Shown here in pieces: positions 51,203 through 60,190 of a stretch of 64,000 nucleotides of DNA. The translations under genes and the position numbers were made by a program. Location: positions 434,001-498,000 of the forward strand of contig OZ241339.1 of the NCBI GenBank assembly GCA_965200235.1, in the 5' to 3' direction. This DNA comes from Azotimanducus chitobiosivorans (GTDB lineage Bacteria > Pseudomonadota > Gammaproteobacteria > Pseudomonadales > Azotimanducaceae). The notes under the pieces were generated by a model that was not told the origin of the DNA, did no database searches, and worked only from the letters and a program-made list of their open reading frames with translations. The number at the start of each line of letters is the position of its first letter. Position 1 is the stretch's first letter.

Positions 51203-52033
51203 CTATTCCCTGTTCTTGCTTGGCAACGCGTCTGACAAGATTTCCATTGAAGTGCTGGCAACTTCCCAAAGTATCTCGGTCATATCTTCTATTGACCAAG
51301 AGTCCGCCTGAAAATACAAAGATGCTGCTTGCAACATCTGCTTGTTACCGCTTAGTTCAACGTAAGAGTTTCTGCAATAGTTCTTGTTTATCTCCATTCC
51401 GAAGCTGCTCGCGGTTACCCGATCTATCCTGTTCATATTTCCTGCATTATGTGCAATTGCCACCCTTCTTCCGTCAGGCGAGCGTACATGAAATGTTTTG
51501 GTGGCGAAATTAGACCCCTGAAGAAACACAACGTAAGGGAAATGAACTTCATCAATCATGTAGTTCCTAAATTCAAGAATGTTCTTGTGAACCCGCTCAA
51601 TCGCGTTTCCAGCTACCATCAAATCTTGATCTTTGTTCTTGCCTTGCTTTATTCCCAATCTAAGCTTCTCAGCGTCGTTACCTTGATGCTTCGATTCACT
51701 GACAAGTACAATTCTGTATTCACCGGATCCATCCATGACTTCGATTATGCCGCCATCGGGTTTAATACTTGATTTTTGAACAAATAGTACCCGTCCAAGG
51801 CTGGAATCCAAGCTGAGCAGTTTTTCATTCACCTCGGTTTTCGAGATCGAGCTTCTGTGCCTGAATTCGGATTCGGGGAATGATCGTTTTAACGCCAAGA
51901 GGGCATCCTCCATCGCTAAGCCGATTGAGCCGTCGTGCTTCCTTGCCTCGTCTCCGAATATCGTCAGCGGACCTCCTCCCTTTTCCTGCTGGTGCTGTAG
52001 TCTTTTCGACTGACCTTTATTGCGAATCTCCAT
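51203..52033 (-). CDS. EcoRI/RsrI-type restriction endonuclease (GAATTC)
   Basis: 276 residues, collinear with EcoRI. The catalytic residues are in SSIKPDGGIIEV (Asp) and VSESKHQGND (Glu and Lys), and the recognition helix is DQDLMVAGNAIERVHKNI, with Asn, Glu and Arg at the positions that read GAATTC. HFPYVVFLQGSNF and MLQAASLYFQ also match. It forms a dimer that cuts unmethylated GAATTC. The start is four bases after the bamD stop, so it may be expressed from the bamD transcript. Codon use is more A+T-rich than the flanks, and no control (C) gene is visible. Confidence 0.93.
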   Translation of the reverse strand: MEIRNKGQSKRLQHQQEKGGGPLTIFGDEARKHDGSIGLAMEDALLALKRSFPESEFRHRSSISKTEVNEKLLSLDSSLGRVLFVQKSSIKPDGGIIEVMDGSGEYRIVLVSESKHQGNDAEKLRLGIKQGKNKDQDLMVAGNAIERVHKNILEFRNYMIDEVHFPYVVFLQGSNFATKTFHVRSPDGRRVAIAHNAGNMNRIDRVTASSFGMEINKNYCRNSYVELSGNKQMLQAASLYFQADSWSIEDMTEILWEVASTSMEILSDALPSKNRE

Positions 52034-52036
52034 TCG

Positions 52037-53131
52037 CTACGACCCATCCTCGTTGTTTTCTTCATCGCCTTGCTCCGCTAGCAACGGAATCATGCGCGTC
52101 ACGCGCCGATGCCGCGGGAGATCATCAGTTTCTTTGCGAGCTGCTGATTCGGCATCGCTGCCTGCTTCGGCAGGTGTCGCAGAAGTCGTCTCGACGCCAG
52201 TTGGCTGGCGGATCTGGATCGGCGGTGGCGGAGCTGGTCGATCAAGCAGCCCGAAGGTCAGAATGTTGATCCAGGAGCGATCACGGTTGCGAACAACTTC
52301 TTCGAGCAGGAAATTGCCGTCGTCGTCAAAGCCGGAGTGATTTGGGTAGTTGGCGGCGAGGATGCGAAGCGCATCGTTTGCAGCGTCCTTGAGGCCGAGC
52401 CGGTGATTGGCTTCGATCATGATGACGAGCGCGTCGGGCGTGGACGGCGCGCCCGGATAGTTCTCGACGACAAATCGAGCGCGGTTCGCAGCAGCGACAA
52501 ATCCGCCTCGGCGCATGTAAAAATCGGCGATGCCGAGTTCTGATTCGGCGAGCAGATTGCGCAGGTACACCATGCGCTTTTGCGCGTCCTTCGCATAGTC
52601 TGAACTGGGATAGCGCAGCACGAGTTGATTGAAGTCGGCGAACGCCGCCTCGACCGTCGTCATGTCGCGATTCGCGACGTCCGCAGCACCGATGCGGTCG
52701 ATATAGCCGCGGCCCGACTCAAACTGTGCGAGGCCGCGCAGGTAGTACGCGTAATCGACGCTGGCATGCTGCGGGTGCAGTCTGATGAAGCGGTCGGCGG
52801 CGCGAATCGCAGCATCCTGATCATAGGCCATGTACTGCGCGAAAATAAGCTCAAGCTGGGCCTGCTCGGCATAGCTGCCGAACGGGAATCTCGTTTCGAG
52901 CGCTTGGAGCTTTTCGATCGCCGCCGTGAAATTGCCGGAGCGCAAGCTCGATTGCGCACTTCGGTAGAGCACCTGCTCGCTTGTCTCCTCGACTTCTGCC
53001 TCTTCATTGTCGTCAAATGGCCAGAGACCGCCGAGCGACTCGCACCCGGTGAGGCTCGCGCTTGTAGCCACCGCGAGGAACGTGGCAAGGTAACGGCTGA
53101 GCCAGTTGCGTGTCGGGATCATAGCGATCAA
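52037..53131 (-). CDS. bamD: Outer-membrane assembly lipoprotein BamD
   Basis: 364 residues. Lipobox SASLTGCESL, then TPR-like repeats: SEQVLYRSAQSSLRSGNFTAAIEKLQALETRFPFGSYAEQ, then YPSSDYAKDAQKRMVYLRNLLA and GGFVAAANRARFVVENYPG. BamD joins BamA to insert beta-barrels into the outer membrane. The C-terminus carries about 90 extra residues, Pro/Thr/Ala- then charge-rich (from PAPPPPIQIRQPT), beyond the usual end near residue 260. It is divergent from rluD, the normal arrangement. Confidence 0.94.
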   Translation of the reverse strand: MIAMIPTRNWLSRYLATFLAVATSASLTGCESLGGLWPFDDNEEAEVEETSEQVLYRSAQSSLRSGNFTAAIEKLQALETRFPFGSYAEQAQLELIFAQYMAYDQDAAIRAADRFIRLHPQHASVDYAYYLRGLAQFESGRGYIDRIGAADVANRDMTTVEAAFADFNQLVLRYPSSDYAKDAQKRMVYLRNLLAESELGIADFYMRRGGFVAAANRARFVVENYPGAPSTPDALVIMIEANHRLGLKDAANDALRILAANYPNHSGFDDDGNFLLEEVVRNRDRSWINILTFGLLDRPAPPPPIQIRQPTGVETTSATPAEAGSDAESAARKETDDLPRHRRVTRMIPLLAEQGDEENNEDGS

Positions 53132-54083
53132 GAGCAGTCAGGTAGGTCAAGTCGCAAGTGTACCCAAAGCGCTTGCCGCGTGTCGTCTTGACCGTGCCGC
53201 GAGCGTGCTGTTCCCGGACTATTCGCGCAGCCTTCTGACGCTATGGATTCGCGAAGGCCGGCTCACCGTTGATGGCAGGCATGAGTCGCCGAAGCGAAAA
53301 GTGCGCGAAGACGAGCGGCTGTGTTTGCGACCCGATGCATCACGCGTTGAAACCGAAACCGCGCCGGAGGCCATGCCGCTCGATATCGTCTATGAAGACG
53401 ACGATGTGCTGGTGATCGACAAGCCTGCAGGGCTCGTGGTGCATCCCGGCGCCGGCAATGCACGTGGCACGCTGGTGAGCGGCTTGATCTATCACCGACC
53501 AGCGCTTGAGGCCCTCCCGCGCGCCGGGCTCGTGCACCGATTGGACGCTGACACTACCGGACTGCTTGTTGTTGCTGCGAGTCGATTCGCGCACAAGACG
53601 CTCGCCCACGCGATTGCGGCGCGGCGCATCACGCGCGAATATCAGGCCATTGTTGAAGGCCGCATGATTTCCGGCGGCGATTTCGACGCGCCGATCGGTC
53701 GTCATCCGACGCAGCGCACACGCCAAGCGGTGCGCGAGGACGGGCGCTCGGCGCAGACAAGCGTGCGGGTGACGGAACGATTTCGAGCGCACTCTTGGCT
53801 GCACGCGCGATTGCACACGGGTCGAATGCATCAAATTCGCGTGCATCTCTCTGACGCGGGCTTCCCGCTGGTGGGTGACCGCAAGTATGGCGCCCGCGGC
53901 ATCCTGCCAAAATCGCCGCATGATGGACTCGTTCCGGTGATGCGAGGCGTCACGCGGCACATGCTGCATGCCGCGACGCTCGGGTTTGCGCATCCTCGCT
54001 CCGGTGACGACATGACGTTCGATGCGCCTCTACCAGCCGATATGGCGCAGCTCTTGGAGGCGCTCAAAATCGATGCTGCTTGA
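53106..54083 (+). CDS. rluD: 23S rRNA pseudouridine synthase RluD
   Basis: 325 residues. The S4 RNA-binding domain is RLDRAASVLFPDYSRSLLTLWIREGRLTVDG. The catalytic motif is GLVHRLDADTTGLLVVA, with the essential Asp. The C-terminal block is RMHQIRVHLSDAGFPLVGDRKYG. It modifies the helix 69 loop of 23S rRNA. The start is uncertain: TTG 53106 overlaps the divergent bamD start by 26 bases, and no better start is seen before the S4 domain. It overlaps pgeF by 11 bases. Confidence 0.93.
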   Translation: MRVGIIAIKSSQVGQVASVPKALAACRLDRAASVLFPDYSRSLLTLWIREGRLTVDGRHESPKRKVREDERLCLRPDASRVETETAPEAMPLDIVYEDDDVLVIDKPAGLVVHPGAGNARGTLVSGLIYHRPALEALPRAGLVHRLDADTTGLLVVAASRFAHKTLAHAIAARRITREYQAIVEGRMISGGDFDAPIGRHPTQRTRQAVREDGRSAQTSVRVTERFRAHSWLHARLHTGRMHQIRVHLSDAGFPLVGDRKYGARGILPKSPHDGLVPVMRGVTRHMLHAATLGFAHPRSGDDMTFDAPLPADMAQLLEALKIDAA

Positions 54084-54810
54084 GTATCTTTGTCCGTGTT
54101 GGGACGTGCACCCAAGGGTGCGAGCGCTCGTTACGACGCGCCTCGGCGGTGTCAGCCGGGGCGCGTATGCCGATCTCAACGTCGGCCTTCATGTCGGAGA
54201 CGACGCGGCTGCGGTGCGAGAGAATCGGGCGCGGCTTGAACGCGCGTCCGCCCCTTGCTTCTTCATCGATCAAGTTCATGGCGCGACTGTGGTCGAGGCG
54301 CGCGGCAAGTGTCGCGGCACTGTGCCGGTCGCCGATGCCTTGTGGACGTGCGAGCCGAACTTGGCGATCTCGGTGCTGACGGCTGATTGCTTCTCTGTCA
54401 TGCTTGCGGACACCAGCGGCACGTCTGTGGGGATCGCGCACTGCGGCTGGCGCCCATTGGCGGCAGGGGTTTTGCCGAATCTTGTCAGCGCGATGCCAGC
54501 GGCGGTCAGCGATTTGCGCGCTTGGATCGGCCCCGGCATCAGCGTGCGCCACTATGAAGTCGGTGAGGTGCTGCTCGAAACCATGCGAGCGTCATGCTCG
54601 GTCAGCTTGCTTGATGGCGTCATTTGCACGCGAAAGCAGTGCACCTACGCCGACCTCGAACGCCTCATTCGTAATCATCTCGCGCAGCTGGGCATCGCGT
54701 GCTCGCCGGAGCTGCCGCCGTGCACGTTCTCTGATCAGCGATTTTTCTCGCACAGACGGGACGGGCCTATGACTGGCCGCTTCGCCTCGCTAGTGTGGAT
54801 AGCCGCGTAG
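54073..54810 (+). CDS. pgeF: Purine nucleoside phosphorylase / YfiH (PgeF) family protein
   Basis: 245 residues from ATG 54073. The zinc and active-site residues appear in IDQVHGATVVEA (His), VLTADCFSVML (Cys) and GIAHCGWRPLAAGVL (His). Family members act on purine nucleosides and correct mis-incorporated amino acids in peptidoglycan precursors. ATG overlaps the rluD stop, so the pair is coupled. The last 21 bases overlap the convergent aminotransferase gene. clpB, which often follows, is absent. Confidence 0.92.
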   Translation: MLLEYLCPCWDVHPRVRALVTTRLGGVSRGAYADLNVGLHVGDDAAAVRENRARLERASAPCFFIDQVHGATVVEARGKCRGTVPVADALWTCEPNLAISVLTADCFSVMLADTSGTSVGIAHCGWRPLAAGVLPNLVSAMPAAVSDLRAWIGPGISVRHYEVGEVLLETMRASCSVSLLDGVICTRKQCTYADLERLIRNHLAQLGIACSPELPPCTFSDQRFFSHRRDGPMTGRFASLVWIAA

Positions 54811-56055
54811 AAACCGATCGAATCGCGTCAAGGCGAGGTCGAGGTCTTCGACGCTCGGCATGAAGATCAGACGCACATGATCGGGTGCAGGCCAGTGAAA
54901 AGCGCTGCCGTGCGCGAGCAGCACCTTCTCCTCGGTGAGGAAATCGAGCACCATGCGCTCGTCGTCTTGAATAGGGTAGACACCCGGGTCGATGCGCAGG
55001 AACGCATAGACCGCGCCTTCGGGTGTGACGCACGAGACGCCTTCCATCTCGCTGACGCGCTTCGCGATGAAATCGCGCTGAATCGCGAGGCGACCGCCCG
55101 GTGCAGTGAGATCGTCGATGCACTGATAGCCCTTGAGCGCCGCCGGAATCGCGTACTGCCCAGGGACGTTCGCGCATAGTCGCATGGCGGCGAGCATTGA
55201 CAGGCCATCAATATAGGCCTTGGCCCGTTGCGTTGGGCCGGACAGCGCCATCCAGCCGATGCGCAGGCCCGCAGCGCGGTAGGCCTTGGACAAGCCGCCG
55301 AAAGTGACCACGAGCTGGTCAGTCGCGATGCTTGCAAGCGCGATGTGCTGTTTGCCGTCGTAGATGATGCGCTCGTAGATCTCGTCAGCGAACAGCACCA
55401 GGTTGTGCCTGTCAGCTATCTCGGCGAATCGTCGCAACGTGTTTGTGCTGTACACCGCGCCCGTCGGGTTGTTGGGATTGATGACGACAATGGCGCGTGT
55501 GCGAGATGAGAGCTTGGCAAGCAGGTCATCGAAATCCGGCTCCCATCCGGCTGACTCATCGCATAGATAATGCACAGGCCGGGCATCATTGAGATGGACT
55601 GTATCAGTCCACAGCGGGAAGTCAGGGGCTGGCACAAGCACTTCGTCACCGGAGTTGAGGAACCCTTGCAAGGCGATGCCTACGAGCTCGCTGACGCCAT
55701 TGCCGATAAAGACGTGATCAAGATCGAGCGATGAGAGGCCGCGGGAGGCGTAGTATTCGACGATGGCCTCCCGTGCCGAGACGATGCCCTTTGATTCGCA
55801 GTAGCCCTGCGCCTTCGGCAGGTTGTCCACGAGCGCGGCAAGCACGTCAGGCGGGGTGTCGAAGCCGAAGATCGCTGGGTTGCCGATGTTGAGTTTGAGA
55901 ATCTGATGCCCTTCGGACTCAAGACGCACGGCGTGCTCGTGGACGGGGCCGCGAAGGTCGTAGCCGACCGATGTGAGCTTGTCTGCCGCGGCAACTGAGT
56001 CTTGTGGCAGGGCGATGTTGGGGGTGGTTCGGAGCATGAGCATGGCGGCAGGCAA
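54790..56055 (-). CDS. alaA: Alanine (glutamate-pyruvate) aminotransferase, AlaA type
   Basis: 421 residues of the class I PLP family. The lysine that binds PLP is in VTFGGLSKAYRAAGLRIGW. The substrate-side motifs are INPNNPTGAVYS and DEIYERIIYDGKQHIA, and the N-terminus ILKLNIGNPAIFGFDTPPDV is characteristic of AlaA. It interconverts alanine plus 2-oxoglutarate with pyruvate plus glutamate. A second ATG at 56043 is an alternative start. Together with ald in this window, the cell has two routes between pyruvate and alanine. Confidence 0.93.
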   Translation of the reverse strand: MPAAMLMLRTTPNIALPQDSVAAADKLTSVGYDLRGPVHEHAVRLESEGHQILKLNIGNPAIFGFDTPPDVLAALVDNLPKAQGYCESKGIVSAREAIVEYYASRGLSSLDLDHVFIGNGVSELVGIALQGFLNSGDEVLVPAPDFPLWTDTVHLNDARPVHYLCDESAGWEPDFDDLLAKLSSRTRAIVVINPNNPTGAVYSTNTLRRFAEIADRHNLVLFADEIYERIIYDGKQHIALASIATDQLVVTFGGLSKAYRAAGLRIGWMALSGPTQRAKAYIDGLSMLAAMRLCANVPGQYAIPAALKGYQCIDDLTAPGGRLAIQRDFIAKRVSEMEGVSCVTPEGAVYAFLRIDPGVYPIQDDERMVLDFLTEEKVLLAHGSAFHWPAPDHVRLIFMPSVEDLDLALTRFDRFLRGYPH

Positions 56056-56108
56056 TCAAGTAGCATAGCAAGCTTGCAGCCAGCGAGACACGGTGGAGTC
56101 TCATCACG

Positions 56109-56492
56109 GTGGAAAAATCAGATGCCGAGTGGCAAAAGGAACTCAGCCCGGAAGCCTATGCGGTGACGCGCCAAGCGGGAACTGAAGCGCCTTTCACCGG
56201 CAAGTACTGGAACGAGAAGAGCGACGGGATGTACGCCTGCGTGTGCTGCGGGACGCCCTTGTTCGATTCGAGCACGAAGTTTGAATCGGGGACGGGCTGG
56301 CCAGCGTTCTTCGCGCCGGCATCAAGCGATGCCCTCACCGAACGCGCAGACCGATCGCACTTCATGGTGCGAACCGAGGTTCAATGCGCCTCCTGCGAAG
56401 CCCACCTCGGCCATGTGTTCCCGGACGGCCCTGCGCCGACAGGTCTGCGCTATTGCATCAACTCGGCAGCGCTTGATCTGAAGAAAACTTGA
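56109..56492 (+). CDS. msrB: Peptide methionine-(R)-sulfoxide reductase
   Basis: 127 residues starting at GTG. The zinc pairs are CVCCGTPLF and CASCEAHLGHVF, and the catalytic Cys is in LRYCINSAAL. FESGTGWPAFFAP is the family signature. MsrB repairs oxidised methionine in proteins. It ends 14 bases before the convergent nadB stop. Confidence 0.96.
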   Translation: MEKSDAEWQKELSPEAYAVTRQAGTEAPFTGKYWNEKSDGMYACVCCGTPLFDSSTKFESGTGWPAFFAPASSDALTERADRSHFMVRTEVQCASCEAHLGHVFPDGPAPTGLRYCINSAALDLKKT

Positions 56493-56506
56493 TTAGGAAT
56501 TGGCCG

Positions 56507-58093
56507 TTACCTATTTGGCAGCAGCAACGTGTCCTCGGCCATCTCGGACGTTTGCGGATAGCTGAGCGTGTAGTGCAGACCTCGGCTTTCCTCGCGGCGC
56601 AACGCCGAGCGAACGATCAACTCCGCGACATCCACAAGATTGCGTAGTTCGATCAGGTCGGCATCGACGCGATAGCTGCTGTAGAACTCGTGAATCTCGC
56701 GGCGCAGTAGTTCGATGCGGTGCAATGCGCGCGTCAAGCGCGGCGTGGTGCGGACAATGCCGACGTAATCCCACATGAAGCGGCGCAACTCGTCCCAGTT
56801 GTGCGAGACGACAATTTTTTCGTCGGTGTCAATGACTCGGCTTTCGTCCCAGGCAGGCAAGTCCGTCACCTTGGTGCGCTCGGGCGTGCTCGCGAGAATG
56901 TGCGTCGCGGCGCCGCGCGCGAACACCATGCATTCGAGCAGGCTGTTGCTCGCGAGCCGGTTGGCGCCGTGCAGTCCGGTGGCGGCGGTCTCGCCGATGG
57001 CATAGAGGCCGGCAATGCTTGTCCGGCCCTGAAGGTCGGTGCGAACGCCGCCGCACGAATAATGCGCGGCCGGCACCACCGGAATGGGCGCTTGCGCGAT
57101 ATCGATGCCGAACTCGGCGCAGCGCGCCGCGATATTCGGAAAACGCCGCGTAAGCAGTTCACGCGAGAAGTGGGTGACATCGAGATACACGCAGTCAATG
57201 CCGAGGCGCTTCATTTCGTGGTCGATGGCGCGCGCCACCACATCTCTCGGGGCGAGGTCCGCTGCGTCGTGGAAGCGTTCCATGAACGCCTCCCCGGAAG
57301 GCAGCCGCAAAATGCCGCCTTCGCCGCGCATGGCTTCTGAAATGAGGAACGATTTGGCGTGGGGATGATAGAGGCAGGTCGGATGAAACTGGTTGAACTC
57401 CATGTTGGCGACCGCGCATCCGGCGCGCCAGGCCATGGCGATGCCGTCGCCCGTTGCCGTGTCCGGGTTCGATGTGTAGAGGTAGACCTTGCTCGCGCCA
57501 CCACTCGCAAGAATCACCGCCGATCCTTCAAGCGCCTCGACGAGGCCGCTCGCGCGATTCAACACATAGACGCCAACGCAGGTGCTGCGATCCTTGTCGA
57601 CAATGAGATCGATTGCAACGCGGTTCTCAAGCACATGGATGTTCGGATGATGATGCGCTCGCTGCATGAGCGTTGAGGCGATCGCGGCGCCTGTTGAATC
57701 TGCAACATGAAATACGCGTCGCGCGCTATGGCCGCCTTCGCGCGTCAGGTGATACTCGCCGCCGTCTTCCACATCGCGGCTGCTGTCACGCAGGTCGAAC
57801 TGCACGCCCCATTCGATCAACTGATCGATCGCCCAAGCTCCTTGCATGACGGTGTGGCGGACAACATGTTCGTGGCAGAGCCCGGCGCCTGCGGCAAGGG
57901 TATCGGACACATGGTCCTCGGGCGTGTCGCGTTCGTGTGAAACGGCGGCGATGCCGCCTTGCGCCCATGGCGTGGCACCGCTTTTGGCATCGACCTTGGA
58001 AAGAATCGTGACTGGGCGTGTATCGGCAAGCAGCAGCGCAGCGGTGAGACCCGCCGCGCCGCTGCCTATGACGAGGGCACCTAAATCACCCAC
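56507..58093 (-). CDS. nadB: L-aspartate oxidase
   Basis: 528 residues. The FAD site is VIGSGAAGLTAALLLA, the active-site region is HLTREGGHSARRVFHVAD, and the C-terminal block is GGVRTDLQGRTSIAGLYAIGETAATGLHGANRLASNSLLE. NadB oxidises aspartate to iminoaspartate, the first step of NAD synthesis. Its start overlaps the end of the transporter gene by 13 bases, so the two are on one transcript. Confidence 0.96.
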   Translation of the reverse strand: MGDLGALVIGSGAAGLTAALLLADTRPVTILSKVDAKSGATPWAQGGIAAVSHERDTPEDHVSDTLAAGAGLCHEHVVRHTVMQGAWAIDQLIEWGVQFDLRDSSRDVEDGGEYHLTREGGHSARRVFHVADSTGAAIASTLMQRAHHHPNIHVLENRVAIDLIVDKDRSTCVGVYVLNRASGLVEALEGSAVILASGGASKVYLYTSNPDTATGDGIAMAWRAGCAVANMEFNQFHPTCLYHPHAKSFLISEAMRGEGGILRLPSGEAFMERFHDAADLAPRDVVARAIDHEMKRLGIDCVYLDVTHFSRELLTRRFPNIAARCAEFGIDIAQAPIPVVPAAHYSCGGVRTDLQGRTSIAGLYAIGETAATGLHGANRLASNSLLECMVFARGAATHILASTPERTKVTDLPAWDESRVIDTDEKIVVSHNWDELRRFMWDYVGIVRTTPRLTRALHRIELLRREIHEFYSSYRVDADLIELRNLVDVAELIVRSALRREESRGLHYTLSYPQTSEMAEDTLLLPNR

Positions 58094-59445
58094 TTGACGA
58101 GCAGAATGCCGAGGATGGCGAGCGGCACAATGTAGCGCAGAAGCAGCAGCCAGACGCGCATCAGGTTGCCGTCCTTGATGGCGAGTTCGCCGGATAAATG
58201 CGCGCGGTCAAGCCGCCAGCCGACGAAGATGGACATGAGGATGGCACCCACGGGCATCAGGAAATTCGAAGTCAGATTGTCGAAGAAATCGAAATAGGTG
58301 GGCGAGGCGAGATGTGTTCGCACGAATTCTGGCATGTGGTCCGCGCCGACATTGAAGGAAACAACACTCAAGAGTCCGATGAGAAACGCGGCGAGCGCCG
58401 TGGCGGCGCAGGCTTGGATTCGCGTGAGACCGAAGCGGCTACGAATCCAAGCGACCGCGGGCTCAAGAATGGAGATTGAAGAGCTCAAGGCGGCGAACGC
58501 AAGGAGGACGAAAAAGAGCGTAGCAACCAGAACGCCCAAGGGCATATCGCTGAACGCGATGGGCAGGGTGACGAAGATCAGTCCGGGCCCTTGATTCGCC
58601 GCGAGCCCGTGCGCAAAGACGATGGGGAAGATCATCATTCCGGCGAATAGGGCGATCATGGTGTCGGCGCTTACAATGATGTAGGAGGAGCGCACGAGCG
58701 AACTTGATTTCGGCACATACGCGCCGTAGATCATCATCAGGCCCATGGCGAGGCCGATGGAGAAGAAGGCTTGACCGATCGCTTCAAGCACGACCGTTTC
58801 GGTGATCTTTGAGGCGTCGAATGAGAACAGGTAGGCGAGCGCGCCGCGAAAATCGCCGGCAATCGCGCTGTAGACCACAAGAATGGCGACCAGCACGAAG
58901 AGTGCGGGCATCAGCACCTTGACGGCGCGTTCAATCCCTTGCGCGACGCCGCGTGCAACAATGCCGGCTGTCAGCAGCATGAACAGGCCGTGCCAGAGGG
59001 TGAGCTCGATTGGTGAGGCCAGCAGGTTGCTGAAGGCGCTCTCCGAAACGCCTGCATCAAAGCCGGTGAACTGGCCGGAAATGGCCTTGACGATGTAGCA
59101 CAGCACCCAGCCGCCGATGACGCTGTAGAAGGTCAGAATGATGAACCCGACCAGCATCCCCATGCCGCCGACCATGCGCCAATGCTCGCTCGCGCCAGCG
59201 CTGCGAGCCACATTCTCCATGGCGTGCGGCGGACTCGCGCGCCCCTGCCTTCCGAGCAGCAATTCGGCGACGAGAATCGGCAAGGCGATGAAGACGACGG
59301 CAACGAGATACAGGAGTACGAAGGCACCGCCGCCGTTCTCGCCGGCCATGTACGGAAATTTCCAGAGGTTGCCGAGGCCGACCGCGCCGCCGATGGCGGC
59401 CAGAATGAATCCCCAGTTGCTCGTCCAATTGTCCTGAACTTGCAT
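58081..59445 (-). CDS. Sodium-dependent neurotransmitter-symporter family (NSS) transporter
   Basis: 454 residues with about 11 membrane helices. The first helix holds the Na+ and substrate motif AAIGGAVGLGNLWKFPY. It resembles bacterial amino-acid transporters of the LeuT/MhsT type. Later regions include VMPALFVLVAILVVYS and IFPIVFAHGL. It would import an amino acid with sodium. Its overlap with nadB may hint at aspartate or a related amino acid, but that is only a guess. Confidence 0.92.
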   Translation of the reverse strand: MQVQDNWTSNWGFILAAIGGAVGLGNLWKFPYMAGENGGGAFVLLYLVAVVFIALPILVAELLLGRQGRASPPHAMENVARSAGASEHWRMVGGMGMLVGFIILTFYSVIGGWVLCYIVKAISGQFTGFDAGVSESAFSNLLASPIELTLWHGLFMLLTAGIVARGVAQGIERAVKVLMPALFVLVAILVVYSAIAGDFRGALAYLFSFDASKITETVVLEAIGQAFFSIGLAMGLMMIYGAYVPKSSSLVRSSYIIVSADTMIALFAGMMIFPIVFAHGLAANQGPGLIFVTLPIAFSDMPLGVLVATLFFVLLAFAALSSSISILEPAVAWIRSRFGLTRIQACAATALAAFLIGLLSVVSFNVGADHMPEFVRTHLASPTYFDFFDNLTSNFLMPVGAILMSIFVGWRLDRAHLSGELAIKDGNLMRVWLLLLRYIVPLAILGILLVKWVI

Positions 59446-59515
59446 GACGGCATCCTGTCGAGTTGAGTGTGACGCAATACTACCTAAGAAACTGGCAAGT
59501 CGTCTTGACAGCCGA

Positions 59516-60190
59516 CTACACGTCCTCGACAGCTTTCAGCATGAAGGCAATGGCGAGCGGAACGAGGGGCAGGGCGATGGCGGTGAGTGCGCCGAGCATG
59601 AGGAATGCAGCGGCTGCGTCCATGAGCGTCAGCGAGGATGCACCGATGCCGAAGATCAGCACTGGAGAGACGAGCGGCAGCAGCAGCAGCGCGATCAGCA
59701 GGCTGCTTCGCCCAGCACCGATGGCAAGGCTGGCAATCAAATTGCCGATCAAGCACACGAGCCCCAGTCCTAGCAGGAGCGCGAGCGCGAGCTGCCAGGC
59801 CGCAGCCGCCGGCAGGTCGAAGGCAAGGCTTGCGCCGAAGGCGATGAGCGCGAGCGGCAGCCCTGTTGAAAACCAGCCGACAGCGATTCGCACAAGGGCG
59901 AGCAATGCAAGCGGGGCATCGGCGCGAACAAGCTCGGCGAGTTCGCCTCGCGCACGCTCGTCCCGCCATCCGGCGGTGAAGCTGTGCGATGCGGCGAGCA
60001 GGCCGAGTACCCAGAGGAACGCAGGCACGAGTGTCGTAAAAGCGTTCGGGAACTGCGCGGATGCGACTTGCATGAGGAAGAGGCTCAGCAGATAGAAGAC
60101 GATTGGCTCCATCAAATCGTTGCGCCTGCGCATGACCAAGAGCGACTCGCGCTTGAGGAAGGCAATGGCGACGGCGAGGTCGCGGCTCAC
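59516..60190 (-). CDS. ccmB: Haem exporter membrane subunit CcmB
   Basis: 224 residues from GTG 60190, which overlaps the ccmA stop. Six hydrophobic helices are present. RESLLVMRRRNDLMEPIVFYLLSLFLM and FTAGWRDERARGELAELV are typical CcmB. With CcmA it forms an ABC transporter that releases haem-loaded CcmE during cytochrome c maturation. An open extension upstream overlaps ccmA and is ignored. ccmC and later ccm genes do not follow; the next gene is an NSS transporter. Confidence 0.92.
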   Translation of the reverse strand: MSRDLAVAIAFLKRESLLVMRRRNDLMEPIVFYLLSLFLMQVASAQFPNAFTTLVPAFLWVLGLLAASHSFTAGWRDERARGELAELVRADAPLALLALVRIAVGWFSTGLPLALIAFGASLAFDLPAAAAWQLALALLLGLGLVCLIGNLIASLAIGAGRSSLLIALLLLPLVSPVLIFGIGASSLTLMDAAAAFLMLGALTAIALPLVPLAIAFMLKAVEDV

